The notes: generated by a model not told the origin, from the sequence alone. A stretch of 64,000 bases of DNA from Antilocapra americana (GCA_007570785.1 ML662465.1:4227902-4291901), one strand, 5' to 3'; counted from the stretch's first letter, positions 54,401 through 58,264 are shown. Program-made: numbers and translations.

Positions 54401-55020
54401 CTAAACAGGGAGAAGAAAACTGACACTATTTCCTATTATATGTATTACTACTTCCATTATTATTTCGTATATGCGTATGTATTACATTATCTTATTCAAT
54501 TCAACTCTCATTTTACAAAACATAAGGAAACTAAGGCCAGAGAGGCTAAATAAAAGTTGAAAGCCACACCCTTCTATATGCTATGTGGGAGAGCCAAACT
54601 TCAACTCCTCTCCAGAGAGCTACAAATTCCATGCTCTTCTCACTATAAAATGATGATAAGTATTATGAAAACCTAGGAACACCAAATTGAAAAATAAAGA
54701 CCTATGAAAGGACTTACCTTTGTAAAAAATTATTGGCAAGATTAAATAACTATGCATTAAATTGTACACACATTACTATTTATGCATATTCAAAGACATT
54801 AAATATTAAAATGAAACACCACTGAAGTTAAAACATTAAATCAAATGCTTTAAGTAATCCAATAAGAGTAATTTCTTTTTAAATCTATGTTTAAACTGCT
54901 TAATATAAGTAATTAGTTTATACATATACTACCTTCTTTTGAGCAGCTTCTTTCTTTTTCTTGTCGTCTTTTTTCTTTTTCTTTTCTTCCATCAACTGTT
55001 CTTCTTCTTGCACTAAATCC
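286..55020 (-). CDS. TNRC6A: TNRC6A (GW182), partial, 16 spliced coding exons
   Basis: Gene-level entry; the exons are listed separately. TNRC6A is the GW182-family scaffold of miRNA-mediated silencing. Its tryptophans bind Argonaute proteins, and its C-terminal silencing region recruits PABPC1 and the CCR4-NOT and PAN2-PAN3 deadenylases, mostly in cytoplasmic P/GW bodies. Sixteen exons on the minus strand join without a frame error into 1,527 full codons (4,583 nt with one extra base at each end). The order is a Lys-rich N-terminus, Pro/Gln repeat, GW-rich region, UBA-like segment and Gln-rich block. The human protein is about 1,960 residues, so roughly three quarters is here. The first coding exon, the PAM2-containing silencing domain, RRM and stop are outside. 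Sequence such as [18 protein letters not shown] and the isoform structure fit TNRC6A rather than TNRC6B or TNRC6C. All introns obey GT-AG. No frameshift or internal stop was seen, so the gene looks intact. Confidence 0.97.
1180..1275 (+). mobile_element. MER5-type hAT relic, partial
   Basis: AAGTGTGATCCTGGGGACCA then ATAATCTGAGATAATTGTTA resembles the left half of the MER5-like family. Weak call. Confidence 0.45.
1787..2010 (+). mobile_element. hAT-type DNA transposon relic
   Basis: AACTCTGCTGTAGCACAAAA, GCATGGCTGCGTTCCAATAC and ATCTTAGGCTCCG belong to the same short non-autonomous family as 33163-33405. I do not assert its database name. Confidence 0.7.
2950..3150 (-). mobile_element. Bov-tA SINE
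   Basis: It matches the tRNA-derived ruminant SINE in reverse: the ACCCCATGCACTGCAGCCCA segment, then AGGAGTGGGTTGCCATTTCC and CTCCAGGGGATCTTCCTGAC. It is in the same sense as TNRC6A. It is moderately diverged, and its 5' tRNA-like end decays near 3150. Confidence 0.9.
3394..3604 (-). CDS. TNRC6A: TNRC6A exon, end of Q-rich region
   Basis: This 211-nt exon (70 codons plus one base) encodes [60 protein letters not shown] and [10 protein letters not shown]. The [18 protein letters not shown] stretch is strongly conserved across the family and follows the Gln tract. The acceptor is TTTTAAG before GGTCGA, the donor CTATAG then GTGGGT. The split Gly codon joins the exon at 286-417. Confidence 0.96.
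3861..3938 (-). CDS. TNRC6A: TNRC6A exon, Gln/Arg-rich segment
   Basis: This 78-nt exon (26 codons, phase 0 at both ends) encodes [20 protein letters not shown] then QQQDQQ. It extends the Gln-rich helix of the previous exon. The acceptor is CTCCCAG before CGATTG, the donor CAGCAG then GTAGGT. As I recall, the human protein has Pro where this one has the first Gln after GNR; that difference is from memory. Confidence 0.95.
3939..4362 (-). other. TNRC6A intron, 424 nt
   Basis: This is unique-looking, moderately GC-rich intron sequence between two Q-rich exons, without a recognised repeat or conserved block. Confidence 0.8.
4363..4491 (-). CDS. TNRC6A: TNRC6A exon, Leu/Gln heptad-like segment
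   Basis: This 129-nt exon (43 codons, phase 0 at both ends) encodes [20 protein letters not shown] followed by [20 protein letters not shown] and QLQ. The repeated LNQLSQ units suggest an amphipathic helix or coiled coil in the Q-rich region (inference). The acceptor is CCTCAG before GTTCCAG, the donor TTACAG then GTGAGT. It runs directly into the Gln/Arg-rich next exon. Confidence 0.95.
4492..4959 (-). other. TNRC6A intron, 468 nt
   Basis: The only notable element is an 11-nt G run at about 4603-4613 (C run in the pre-mRNA). Nothing else is recognised. Confidence 0.8.
4960..5097 (-). CDS. TNRC6A: TNRC6A exon, Pro/Gln-rich segment
   Basis: This 138-nt exon (46 codons, phase 0 at both ends) encodes [20 protein letters not shown], then [20 protein letters not shown] and PLLSPQ. 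It is low complexity, rich in Pro and Gln, and predicted disordered by composition. The acceptor is TTCCTAG before AATGGC, the donor CCTCAG then GTAAAA. It is one of four consecutive symmetric exons. Confidence 0.95.
5261..5407 (-). CDS. TNRC6A: TNRC6A exon, Ser/Gln/Met-rich cassette
   Basis: This 147-nt exon (49 codons, phase 0 at both ends) encodes [38 protein letters not shown] and [11 protein letters not shown]. Human TNRC6A transcripts are known with and without this segment, and the symmetric phase would permit the same choice here. The sequence has Gln/Asn/Ser/Met bias and no recognised fold. It opens the Q-rich region that contributes to GW-body localisation in the family. The acceptor is CAATCAG before GATGGC, the donor GACAG then GTAAGT. 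Confidence 0.95.
5408..5800 (-). other. TNRC6A intron, 393 nt
   Basis: This short AT-rich intron lies upstream of the cassette-like exon 5261-5407. No repeat is recognised. Confidence 0.8.
5801..5943 (-). CDS. TNRC6A: TNRC6A exon, end of UBA-like segment and conserved linker
   Basis: This 143-nt exon (two bases, 47 codons) encodes [20 protein letters not shown], then [20 protein letters not shown] and RSPYFDK. The first dozen residues complete helix 3 of the UBA-like region. The rest is a conserved basic linker present in all TNRC6 proteins. The acceptor is GTTAG before GAATGTT, the donor GATAAG then GTAAGT. It is separated from the preceding exon by a 4.4-kb intron. Confidence 0.95.
6255..6380 (+). 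repeat. MIR-like SINE
   Basis: TACAATGTGCCAGGCACTGC and CCATTAGGCAGATGGGAAAG fit the MIR 3' region. Confidence 0.55.
7070..7281 (-). mobile_element. Bov-tA SINE
   Basis: It runs from the tail side (CAGTCGCTCAGTCATGTTCG) to the tRNA-like end (TTTACTGTCTGAGCCACCAG). Flanks read GGAAGTAT and GGAAAGTAT, an approximate target-site duplication. Confidence 0.92.
7600..7865 (-). mobile_element. BovB (RTE) LINE 3' fragment
   Basis: It begins with the TTCAGTTCAGTTCAG tail and continues with TGTCCATCACCAACTCAAAG, GTGATGCCATCCAATCATCT and GTGGCCAAAGGATTGGAGTT, the 3' end of BovB read in reverse. It is 5' truncated at about 265 bp. Confidence 0.88.
8085..8213 (-). mobile_element. CHR-type artiodactyl SINE
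   Basis: It has a T-rich tail, then TTAGTTCCCCAACCAGGGA and AGAGTCCTAACCATTGGACA ending CCAGGGAATTCCC, the reverse of the tRNA-Glu-derived CHR family. A 12-nt C run lies just to its left. Confidence 0.88.
9690..9990 (+). repeat. L2 LINE relic
   Basis: CATGATTGTTTTTCTAAAAC, TCATTCTCCTGCTTACAATT and AGCCACCCAAGTGCCACATG match the L2 3' coding region in pattern. Confidence 0.6.
10335..10386 (-). CDS. TNRC6A: TNRC6A exon, middle of UBA-like segment
   Basis: This 52-nt exon (17 codons plus one base) encodes [17 protein letters not shown], which fits helix 2 and the start of helix 3 of the UBA-like fold (compare the NMDL motif in many UBA domains). The acceptor is TTTCAG before AGAGAC, the donor GGAG then GTAAGA. 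Its length is not a multiple of three, so skipping it alone would shift the frame. Skipping it together with the next exon (195 nt) would keep the frame. Confidence 0.94.
10387..10720 (-). other. TNRC6A intron, 334 nt
   Basis: This AT-rich intron splits the UBA-like segment. Nothing else is recognised. Confidence 0.8.
10721..10801 (-). CDS. TNRC6A: TNRC6A exon, start of UBA-like segment
   Basis: This 81-nt exon (27 codons, both ends on codon boundaries) encodes [20 protein letters not shown] then FSNISFS. It opens the UBA-like region of TNRC6 proteins; the [17 protein letters not shown] stretch aligns by eye with helix 1 and the loop of a UBA domain. The loop that is Met-Gly-Phe/Tyr in canonical UBA domains reads Ile-Ser-Phe here, so ubiquitin binding of the classical type is doubtful. 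The acceptor is CAAAG before GGAATG, the donor TTTTTCG then GTAAGT. Confidence 0.95.
10802..12301 (-). other. TNRC6A intron, 1.5 kb, downstream of the 33-nt microexon
   Basis: An L2 3' end lies at about 12030-12245, just beside the microexon. The segment from 10802 to about 12000 shows no repeat I can name. Confidence 0.75.
12030..12245 (+). repeat. L2 LINE 3' end
   Basis: CAGCACTAAGCACAGTACCT, GGCACACAGCAGAGGC and TAAATAAATATTTGC are the characteristic L2 3' end. It ends about 55 bp from the 33-nt microexon. Confidence 0.7.
12302..12334 (-). CDS. TNRC6A: TNRC6A 33-nt basic microexon (likely alternative)
   Basis: The 33 bases encode [11 protein letters not shown], matching the short basic insert known between MSSK and GMMKGG in human TNRC6A. 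The acceptor is good (CTTTCCTTACAG before GGTCTG). The donor is weak: AGG then GTGTGT, with no purine at +3 or AGT extension. Both borders are codon boundaries, so skipping removes 11 residues without a frameshift. That, the small size and the poor donor point to alternative inclusion. The KKRRRER cluster resembles a monopartite nuclear localisation signal. TNRC6A is reported to shuttle between nucleus and cytoplasm, but assigning that role to this peptide is inference. Confidence 0.87.
12360..12560 (+). repeat. MIR SINE
   Basis: GGAAGACCTAAACTTAAATC, TCTGGGCAAGCCACC and GGTTGTGAGGATCAAA mark a fairly complete MIR, just upstream (in transcript sense) of the 33-nt microexon. Confidence 0.72.
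12735..12960 (+). mobile_element. MER5-type hAT relic
   Basis: TCAGAATCACCTGGGG at the left and CAATTCTGATGTAGAGCC at the right, with ACATCAGAAACATTTGGAGA between, match the short palindromic MER5-like family. Degraded. Confidence 0.5.
13380..13555 (-). CDS. TNRC6A: TNRC6A exon, end of GW-rich region
   Basis: This 176-nt exon (two bases, 58 codons) encodes [17 protein letters not shown], then [20 protein letters not shown], and ends [12 protein letters not shown]. It carries four tryptophans, a strongly acidic EEEEDVE cluster and the conserved NWPPYTKK motif shared across TNRC6 paralogues. It closes the Argonaute-binding region before the UBA-like segment. The acceptor is AATCAG before GGCCAAAA, the donor TCGAAG then GTAAAC. 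It ends on a codon boundary, so the following 33-nt exon can be included or skipped in frame. Confidence 0.96.
13556..14254 (-). other. TNRC6A intron, 699 nt
   Basis: This is AT-rich intron sequence with no recognised repeat or conserved block. Confidence 0.75.
14255..14431 (-). CDS. TNRC6A: TNRC6A exon, GW repeats continued
   Basis: This 177-nt exon (two bases, 58 codons, one base) begins [18 protein letters not shown] and contains five tryptophans: [20 protein letters not shown] and TSTWGSS. It ends GPQTLSKS plus a split Gly. These continue the Argonaute-binding tryptophan array of the preceding exon with the same Ser/Gly/Pro-rich linkers. The acceptor is TAAAG before GCTGGGG, the donor TCTG then GTAAGT. 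Length divisible by three with phase 1 at both ends means it could be skipped without a frameshift. Confidence 0.96.
14432..15823 (-). other. TNRC6A intron, 1.4 kb
   Basis: It contains one CHR SINE insertion (14879-15035) with perfect target-site duplications. The rest is AT-rich and unassigned. Confidence 0.8.
14879..15035 (-). mobile_element. CHR-type SINE with perfect target-site duplication
   Basis: It has a T-rich tail (TTTATTTATTTATTTGGCTG) followed by GTTCCCTGACCAGGGATCAA and GCCACTGGACCACCAGGGAA. Identical 18-bp flanks GGGAGGCGTCCTACTTAT lie at 14861-14878 and 15036-15053. The insertion is complete and in the sense of TNRC6A. Confidence 0.95.
15824..18400 (-). CDS. TNRC6A: TNRC6A large GW-repeat exon (Argonaute-binding region)
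   Basis: A single 2,577-nt exon (858 codons plus split codons at both ends) encodes most of the Argonaute-binding domain. It starts [15 protein letters not shown] and ends [11 protein letters not shown] count 36 tryptophans, most in GW/WG or similar contexts ([41 protein letters not shown]), spaced by Ser/Asn/Gly-rich disordered linkers. In the family, tryptophan pairs insert into pockets on the Argonaute PIWI domain. Conserved non-GW islands include [20 protein letters not shown] and [18 protein letters not shown]; the latter is a family-conserved helix-like motif. The acceptor is TTCTAG before ATATAAAC, the donor TCCG then GTAAGT. The frame is open with no stop or frameshift. Cys is scarce and there is no enzymatic motif, as expected for a scaffold. 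Confidence 0.98.
18177..18230 (-). other. TNRC6A: Candidate internal start codons for the short GW182 isoform
   Basis: Two in-frame ATG codons lie early in the large exon: 18230-18228 ([13 protein letters not shown]) and 18179-18177 ([11 protein letters not shown]). The second has A at -3 and G at +4, a strong Kozak context; the first has T at -3 and G at +4. The originally described human GW182 protein is about 250 residues shorter than the long isoform, which places its start near the first of these by my count. Which ATG is used here cannot be decided from sequence. An upstream transcript start would also be needed, since long transcripts would initiate in an earlier exon. Confidence 0.4.
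19446..19655 (-). mobile_element. Bov-tA SINE
   Basis: It reads AAGTCACTCAGTCGTGCCCG at the tail side, then CCTTCTCCAGGGGATCTTCC and TTCTTTACAGTCTGAGGAAC. Short TGAGGGT flanks may be the duplication. Confidence 0.92.
20340..20545 (+). repeat. MIR SINE
   Basis: TTACCAGCTGTGTGACTACA, CATCTATAAAGTGGGAACAG and ACAGTTGTAAGGATTAAATA match the MIR core and 3' end. Confidence 0.8.
22266..22281. repeat. G16 homopolymer and G-rich tract
   Basis: Sixteen consecutive G on the plus strand are followed by further G-rich sequence to about 22300. The TNRC6A pre-mRNA carries the C-rich complement. Confidence 0.95.
22755..23068 (+). mobile_element. L1 3' end (artiodactyl L1)
   Basis: It includes GATGAACTTACTTGCAAAAC, then TGGCTGATTCACTTTGCTGT, ACAGCAGAAACTAGCCC and an A-rich end. 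This is the L1 3' untranslated region typical of artiodactyls, antisense to TNRC6A. Confidence 0.85.
23084..23214 (+). mobile_element. CHR-type SINE
   Basis: It has TCCAGTGGTTAGGACTCTGC, AATCCCTGGTTGGGGAATTG and an A-rich tail, directly behind the L1 3' end. It is antisense to TNRC6A. Confidence 0.88.
23568..23770 (+). mobile_element. hAT-type DNA transposon relic
   Basis: CAGGGGCTGGCAAAGGCTTT, CAAATATTTTAGGTTCTGCC and GAGAGCAGCCACAGGTAACA match the left part of the same family. The right end is degraded. Confidence 0.65.
23990..24560 (+). repeat. Ancient dispersed mammalian repeat, class not assigned
   Basis: TTCTATTTCGGACATGTTGA, AAGACATCCAGAAGGCATGA and AGCAGAAGCCAGATGACAGA follow the order of a long, common mammalian interspersed repeat. 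I do not assert its name. Related pieces are at 45040-45310 and 63370-63700. Confidence 0.5.
27040..27180 (+). repeat. MIR-like SINE
   Basis: TTCACAGATGAGCAAAGACG and CAAGCTCACACGGTGATAAG fit MIR. Confidence 0.6.
27285..27420 (+). repeat. MIR SINE fragment
   Basis: GGTCAGACAGACCTCAGTGT and CTGCCACTTATCAGCTGTGA match the MIR 5' half and core. Confidence 0.6.
27875..27985 (+). repeat. MIR SINE 3' fragment
   Basis: TGCCTCAGCTTCCTCCACTG and GGGTTGTTGAGGATTAAATG match the MIR 3' half. Confidence 0.65.
28198..28596 (-). CDS. TNRC6A: TNRC6A exon with Pro/Gln repeat and conserved basic segment
   Basis: This 399-nt exon (two bases, 132 codons, one base) encodes [20 protein letters not shown], an Asn/Thr/Ala-rich linker, then a 26-residue Pro/Gln tract, then a conserved block with [20 protein letters not shown] and [18 protein letters not shown], ending in an Asn/Gln-rich stretch. 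The Pro/Gln tract (28406-28483) corresponds to the trinucleotide repeat that names the gene. Low-complexity Q/N-rich regions in TNRC6 proteins are linked to condensation and P-body targeting (family knowledge). The acceptor is TTAG before TGCCAG, the donor CAG then GTGAGA. It lies between the two largest introns of the window. The human tract, as I remember it, is longer and richer in Gln; an alignment should confirm this. Confidence 0.96.
28406..28483 (-). repeat. TNRC6A: Coding (CAG/CCR)n Pro-Gln repeat in TNRC6A
   Basis: Twenty-six consecutive codons are only Gln (14, all CAG) or Pro (12; CCG and CCA). The core is an alternating CAG-CCA/CCG hexamer, flanked by QQQP units on the N-terminal side and PP/PPP on the other. 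It is in frame within the 28198-28596 exon and is the counterpart of the CAG-rich trinucleotide tract of human TNRC6A. Confidence 0.95.
29350..29545 (+). repeat. MIR SINE
   Basis: GGTGCCAGATAAAGCCAGGT, CTGGACAAGCTGTACAGACC and GGAAACAGGGTAATGCCTAC match MIR. Confidence 0.7.
29577..30058. mobile_element. Tigger-type (Tc/mariner superfamily) relic
   Basis: It contains GCAACCCTGCATCAAGCAAG, TTCATTATTACTATATTTGT, GGGAAACCAAAAAATTCATG and the degenerate terminal repeat CTTGGAACCAAATCTGCAAT. This is the outer sequence of Tigger1-like elements with the transposase deleted internally. It is ancient and shared across placental mammals by family. Confidence 0.8.
31780..33130 (+). mobile_element. Probable old L1 fragments, A-rich
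   Basis: This is strongly A-rich plus-strand sequence with phrases such as AATCACACTAGAAAAACTAG and CATCAGGATCAGATAGTTTG, typical of decayed L1 coding sequence. No open frame survives. Boundaries are approximate. Confidence 0.45.
33163..33405 (+). mobile_element. hAT-type DNA transposon relic, nearly complete
   Basis: It has GGCTTGGCAAACTTTTTCTG, GGGCCAGAGAGTAAACATTT, TAGGCTTTCCAGGCCATACA and GCAGTGGGCCAGATTTGG. The ends are imperfect inverted repeats. This is the best preserved of three copies in the window. Confidence 0.75.
33600..33845 (+). repeat. MIR SINE
   Basis: GCTCTGAAACTTGGTAGC, CATGGGCAAGGTATCT, then TCTGGCACATGGTTAGTATT and CAATAAACATTAG match a full MIR. Confidence 0.78.
33993..34017. 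repeat. (GTT)n microsatellite
   Basis: Seven tandem GTT units follow a T run in the 18.5-kb intron. Confidence 0.9.
34033..34510. mobile_element. Probable ancient DNA-transposon relic
   Basis: Segments TTCAAGACCCCTTTACAATT, TTGCAAATCCCTTTAACATC and TCTGGCTTAACAGAAGGCAG resemble a dispersed mammalian element I know by sequence but not with certainty by name. Confidence 0.4.
34980..35175 (+). repeat. L2 LINE 3' fragment
   Basis: GGTATTCCCAGAACCAAACA and CGAACGCTCAAGAACTACTG resemble the L2 3' end. Confidence 0.5.
37744..37858 (-). mobile_element. CHR-type SINE
   Basis: It has a T-rich tail, GTTCCCTGACCAGGGGTCAA and AACCACTGGACCACCAGAGA. It is in the sense of TNRC6A. Confidence 0.88.
37975..38105 (-). 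mobile_element. CHR-type SINE
   Basis: It has a T-rich tail, TTGGCCATGCCAAGGGGCAT and CCACTGGATCGCCAGGGAAT. Flanks GAATTCACTTAG and GAATTCCCTTAG look like a slightly decayed duplication. Confidence 0.88.
38655..38768 (+). mobile_element. L1 3' end fragment
   Basis: CAACTGATTCACTTTGCTGT and AACACAACATTGTAAATCAA, then an A-rich end, match the same L1 3' terminus as at 22755-23068. Confidence 0.85.
40160..40350 (+). repeat. MIR-like SINE
   Basis: CACTTGCTCAAGGTCGCAGA and CAAAGGCAGGATTCAAATC fit the MIR core in this orientation. Confidence 0.6.
40512..40720 (-). mobile_element. Bov-tA SINE
   Basis: CTCATGGACTGTAGCCAGCA, ACTGGAGTGGGTTGCCATTT and GGATTCTTTACCCCTGAGCC mark a reverse Bov-tA. Confidence 0.9.
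42025..42077 (+). mobile_element. Very short ruminant SINE/BovB tail insertion
   Basis: Only the 3' end is present: GGGGTCGCAAAGAGTTGGAC, GTGACTGAGC and an AACTG-repeat tail. AGTAAAACA is found on both sides, consistent with a severely 5'-truncated retrotransposition event. Confidence 0.75.
42515..42670 (+). repeat. MIR SINE
   Basis: TTAATTAGCTGCGTAACCAA, TTACTTAAACTTCCTTAGTC and AAGGCTGTTGAAATTATTAA match MIR. Confidence 0.7.
44045..44140 (+). mobile_element. Short hAT-type relic, partial
   Basis: CAGTTCCTCAGTAGCATTAG and CCACATTTCAAGTACTTAAA, preceded by TGTCCAATAAAATTTT, resemble a common mammalian non-autonomous DNA element. Confidence 0.5.
45040..45310 (+). repeat. Ancient dispersed mammalian repeat, class not assigned
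   Basis: TCAGATTAAAGAGGACCTTG, AAGTCAACCAGGACTTTGGT and GGGAGTGGTGTGAGAAAAG correspond to a middle part of the same repeat family. Confidence 0.5.
45340..45471 (-). mobile_element. CHR-type SINE
   Basis: An A/T tail is followed by CTGGTTCCTTGACCAAGGAT and CACTGGACCATCAGGGAACT. It is in the sense of TNRC6A. Confidence 0.87.
46010..46330 (+). repeat. L2 LINE relic
   Basis: AGTGGCTCCTTTAGTAC, CCTCTTTGGCCTCCTACCAG and AAAAAGGTCTTCCTTAACTG fit the L2 3' region. Confidence 0.6.
47058..47079 (-). CDS. TNRC6A: TNRC6A 22-nt microexon
   Basis: This microexon reads GCC ACT GAA CAA AAA ATC AAA G, encoding ATEQKIK plus the first base of the next codon (Val with the following exon). The peptide joins EAAQKK upstream to VPEQIKPS downstream, as in the known TNRC6A N-terminus. 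The acceptor AG follows a T-rich tract that is the complement of an AAAC simple repeat at about 47085-47107. The donor is AAAG then GTACGT. It sits between introns of about 7.9 and 18.5 kb. Its length is not a multiple of three, so leaving it out shifts the frame and creates a stop five codons later (AAG TGC CAG AAC AGA TAA). It must therefore be included for a full-length protein from this N-terminus. Confidence 0.93.
47085..47107. repeat. (AAAC)n simple repeat forming a splice-site T-tract
   Basis: AAACAAACAAACAAAAAAC on the plus strand is a TTTG repeat in the transcript. It lies a few bases upstream of the 22-nt microexon acceptor. Confidence 0.9.
49575..49770 (+). repeat. MIR SINE
   Basis: TCTGAAGCCCAGCTGCCCCG, TTTCCTCATCTATAAGACAG and TTGCTAGGCTCAAAGGACTG match MIR along most of its length. 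Confidence 0.75.
52110..52318 (+). mobile_element. Bov-tA SINE
   Basis: It begins TTTCCAGGTGGCCCTAGTGG (tRNA-like), continues GGGCTACAGTCCATGGGGTC and ends AGAGTGACTTAGCACG. ACTAAAAT is present on both sides. It is antisense to TNRC6A. Confidence 0.92.
53085..53285 (+). mobile_element. Bov-tA SINE
   Basis: It contains ATTCCCTGGTGGCTCACATG, GAAGGAAATGGCAACCCACT and AAGAGTCAGACACGACTGAG, a full-length-looking copy antisense to TNRC6A. Confidence 0.92.
53480..53790 (+). repeat. L2 LINE relic
   Basis: ATAATCAGCCTCTCCAGTAC and CCTCATTCACTTGGTTCATT fit the L2 3' region pattern. Confidence 0.5.
54933..55020 (-). CDS. TNRC6A: TNRC6A exon, N-terminal Lys/Glu-rich segment (first in window)
   Basis: This 88-nt exon is the most 5' coding exon in the window. 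After one base completing an Arg codon it reads [19 protein letters not shown] and then a second lysine run ending EAAQKK, 29 codons in all. The acidic-then-basic composition suggests a short charged helix, possibly coiled coil; this is inference. It belongs to the long TNRC6A (TNGW1-type) N-terminus. The acceptor is CAG before GGATTTAG, preceded by a rather purine-mixed stretch instead of a clear polypyrimidine tract. The donor is AAG then GTAGTA. It ends on a codon boundary. The preceding exon, expected to carry the start Met, was not found up to base 64000 and probably lies beyond it. Confidence 0.95.
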
Positions 55021-55452
55021 CTGAACCACACAGTTGCAATTAACTTTCCCAAAGTGAATTAATAACAGTAATGTTGCATATAGATTCATTTTCACTCTTA
55101 TTAGAAGATATGGCAAATTATTCGTTTATCATTCATTAATGTAAAACACAACTTAAAACCTCAATCTAAGTATACAGCCACTGAACAGTAGTTTTCTTTA
55201 GTAAGCCACAAGTAGTAGAGCTTAAATATTATAGTAAGGAAGATAACTTAAAGTTGGCAAATTTTACATTGGCAAACAAACAACTCCCTCCAATTCTAGA
55301 ATGTAAACAACATCTCCTGAGCAGAGTTATCTTGTTTCAGTAGCTAATGGCAATTCCTGGAACCACCCCTCCACCCAACCCTCTCCAGACCAGTATCTGG
55401 TGTATTTTCAGCTTTCTTTGCTCTAAAAAGCTTTACACTTATTTTTTCCCCA

Positions 55453-55765
55453 AACTTTAAACTTTTTATTTTGTATTGGGGTACAGCCAATTAACAATGT
55501 TACGGTAGTTTCAGGTGAACAGTGAAGGAACTCAGCCATACATATACACGTATCCATTCTCCCCCAAAACTCCCCTCCACCACCATCCAGGCTGCCACAT
55601 AACACTGAGCAGAGTTCCATGTGTATACAGTAGGTCCTTGTTCGTTATCTGTTTTGAATACAGCAATGTGTGCATCACCTTCCCTAACTTCTAACTATCC
55701 TTTCCCCTCTGGCAACCGTTAAGTTCTAAGTCTGTGAGTCTCCTTCTGTTTTCATACCTACTTTT
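55453..55765 (-). mobile_element. L1 3' end (artiodactyl L1)
   Basis: It includes TTTGTATTGGGGTACAGCC, GTTTCAGGTGAACAGTGAAG, CCAGGCTGCCACATAACACT and TACAGTAGGTCCTTGTTCG. This is the L1 3' region in reverse, in the sense of TNRC6A. Confidence 0.87.
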
Positions 55766-57401
55766 AGAATACAACTTATTCATAAAAAGATGACGTCTAT
55801 TTTAGCATTATACTAACTTCATACACTATAAACATTCAATACTATTCTATCAACACTTGAGAAACAATCCATAATGCACTAATATAAGTTTGTTTCAGTT
55901 CTTAAAATCAGAAATGTTCAAATTTGGCAACAGAACTTCTGGCTCAGGATTTCAAGATGAATGGGCAAATGTTTGTCTCCTCCTTTCTGCTCTCACTCAC
56001 CAAAATAGTAGGGGAAAAGGTACTAAATCTATTCACAGCTGATGAATAAACAAGAGCAAAGGAAGCTACAATCTAAGAATAAACACAGAGAATGTGTTTA
56101 AACACATAAGCGGCTGTACATGTCATCCTCTGGTGCAGCTCCAGAGAGGCTCCAAGATTAGAGCTGGCTGAGCACAAATGGGTATGGAGTAAAGACCATA
56201 GGAATAGAAAGGCCCCAACTATTCAACAACTCCCATCCACTTCGGATTCCTAGATGGCTACACAGCCGCAGGTAGCAAATGCATTTAAATTCAGCCTATA
56301 ACCAAAAAAAAAACCACACTGAAGTAAAGCCCAACAGTCAACACCCTTCATACATAAGGGGCTTCCCATCAACACTCCTCCAGCCCCTTCAATGCAGGGG
56401 GCTACTGGGTAATGAAATCTACACAAAATTGGAGGAAACATACTGGTTACCTACGTTAATTACTCTAGGGTCTAGAATCTAAAGCTTCATTCATAATATC
56501 AACAGACAACCAAAAATCACAAGACATCTAAAGAAAATCCACACACAAAGGAAAAGTACCTAATTCTGCCCTTGAGGAAGATTTCCAGAGGGGTCACTAT
56601 CAATACCAGGCAGAGATGGTTCAAGTAACAGGAACTAGACACTTGGAAAACTGTAAAATAATTCATTGAGGAGTGGGGATGCAGAAGAAGATAAAATGAG
56701 AAAACACAGACGAATACGTAAGAAACCAGAAGGGGTGCTACAGGTACACTCCACTGAGATTATCCAAAACTTAAGCTGGCTCTGTTGATGGAAGAAACTG
56801 AGAGGAGCTGTAGGGAGACGGTGAAAAACAAAGAGTGACATTATGCAAAACTGATGATAATTTAGTAAAGCTAAGTTTACAACTGCTAAAATCAGAAGTT
56901 GCAAGAAGAGGATGTTAACTGTTGCTGTCTTTCATTTCATTTTGTTCAAAGTAGCTGCCAGCCACTGTCTTGTGGCTGATCAAGCCAAGTGTAACCATGA
57001 TTCACTATACAGCATTCTGTGTCAGGGAGGCAATGAAAGTGAGCAAGCTTGCACATTACAATCTTAGAAGTTAAAGCCTGAGATAGCTACAGCATAAGAG
57101 GAAAAAAAGCATTTTAGTAAACAAAGGCAAATAAATTACATCACTGTCATGTTACTCAACCACAGCTATTTACTAGCTCTACAGACTTAAACTCTTTCAG
57201 CACTAAGAAGAAACTGGGAAAAATTACCCTATGTATCAGTTTCGTCACCTTTTTATCAGGTTACAGTGAAGACTGCTTTCTTAACACATTTGAGTAAGCA
57301 CTCAAATGCCTAGTTAGGAACCCCCCTCACCAATTCTCAGTGCTATCTCGAAGACTGTATTCATTCAACTTTTAAGATACTTAGGGTCACTTATGCAGAA
57401 A

Positions 57402-57663
57402 GATTCAGAGAAGGCAATGGCACCCCACTCCAGTACTCTTGCCTGGAAAATCCCATGGATGGAGGAGCCTGGCAGGCTGCAGTCCATGGGGTCCCGAAGG
57501 ACACGACTGAGTGACTTCACTTTCACGCATTGGAGAAAGAAATGGCAACCCACTCCAGGGTTCTTGCCTGGAGAATCCCAGGGAAGGGGGAGCCTGGTGG
57601 ACTGCTGTCCATGGGGTCGCACAAAGTCAGACATGACTGAAGTGACTTAGCAGCAGCAGCAGC
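57402..57663 (+). mobile_element. Bov-A2 dimeric SINE with CAG-type tail
   Basis: Two similar units follow each other, each with AATGGCA(A/C)CCCACTCCAG, TTGCCTGG and CATGGGGTC, ending in a GCA repeat tail. The 9-bp flanks ATGCAGAAA (57393-57401 and 57664-57672) are a target-site duplication. Confidence 0.92.
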
Positions 57664-58011
57664 ATGCAGAAATATTAGGAATCATTTGCTCTTTGTGTTT
57701 GCCTGTGAATTGTAGACACGTCCTTGCTTTGTAATTTTACTCTATAGGATGTTCCTCTACTATTTACCTGGAATTTTTTTCAACCTTCTCAAACTTCATT
57801 TTGAAGACCTTTTGATGACATTAGCAAGTATTTTCCTGACCAAAAATGACCACTTTAGTACTTACAAGCTGAACCATTTTTCCTCATGAAAATATTACAG
57901 TATTAGTAGACACCAGAAGCATAACAGCAAAAAAAGTTCTCTTCAAAACTGTCATTACAACCAACTAACCCTACTTTTCCCACATCTCTTTCAGAAAGCC
58001 AACTGTAAAAA

Positions 58012-58028
58012 GCACACACACACACACA
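58012..58028. repeat. (CA)n microsatellite
   Basis: A short uninterrupted CA array of about eight units in the upstream intron. Confidence 0.9.
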
Positions 58029-58264
58029 ACCACCTGTGCCCAAAGACTGTGACTTCCAGAATTTAAATGTGAACAGAAATTCATTCAAGATATTTGAGTC
58101 TGTCATTCACCTTATTTATCAAAAAGAGTAAGAGTTGATGGATTTGATAGCTCTACATTGTCCATCATATCTGATATGTGCTTCACAAACAGAACAGTCT
58201 AGTCAGCAAAATCATTCTCAAAATGCAAGTTCTGGGTCTAGAAATGAGAACAAACCTGAGTGAC

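Larger units (their letters stand above)
47080..54932 (-). other. TNRC6A intron, 7.9 kb
   Basis: It holds an AAAC repeat against the microexon acceptor, a 19-nt A run (47888-47906), MIR (49575-49770), two Bov-tA SINEs (52110-52318, 53085-53285) and an L2 relic (about 53480-53790). The segments 47910-49570 and 49770-52080 are AT-rich and unassigned. Confidence 0.75.
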
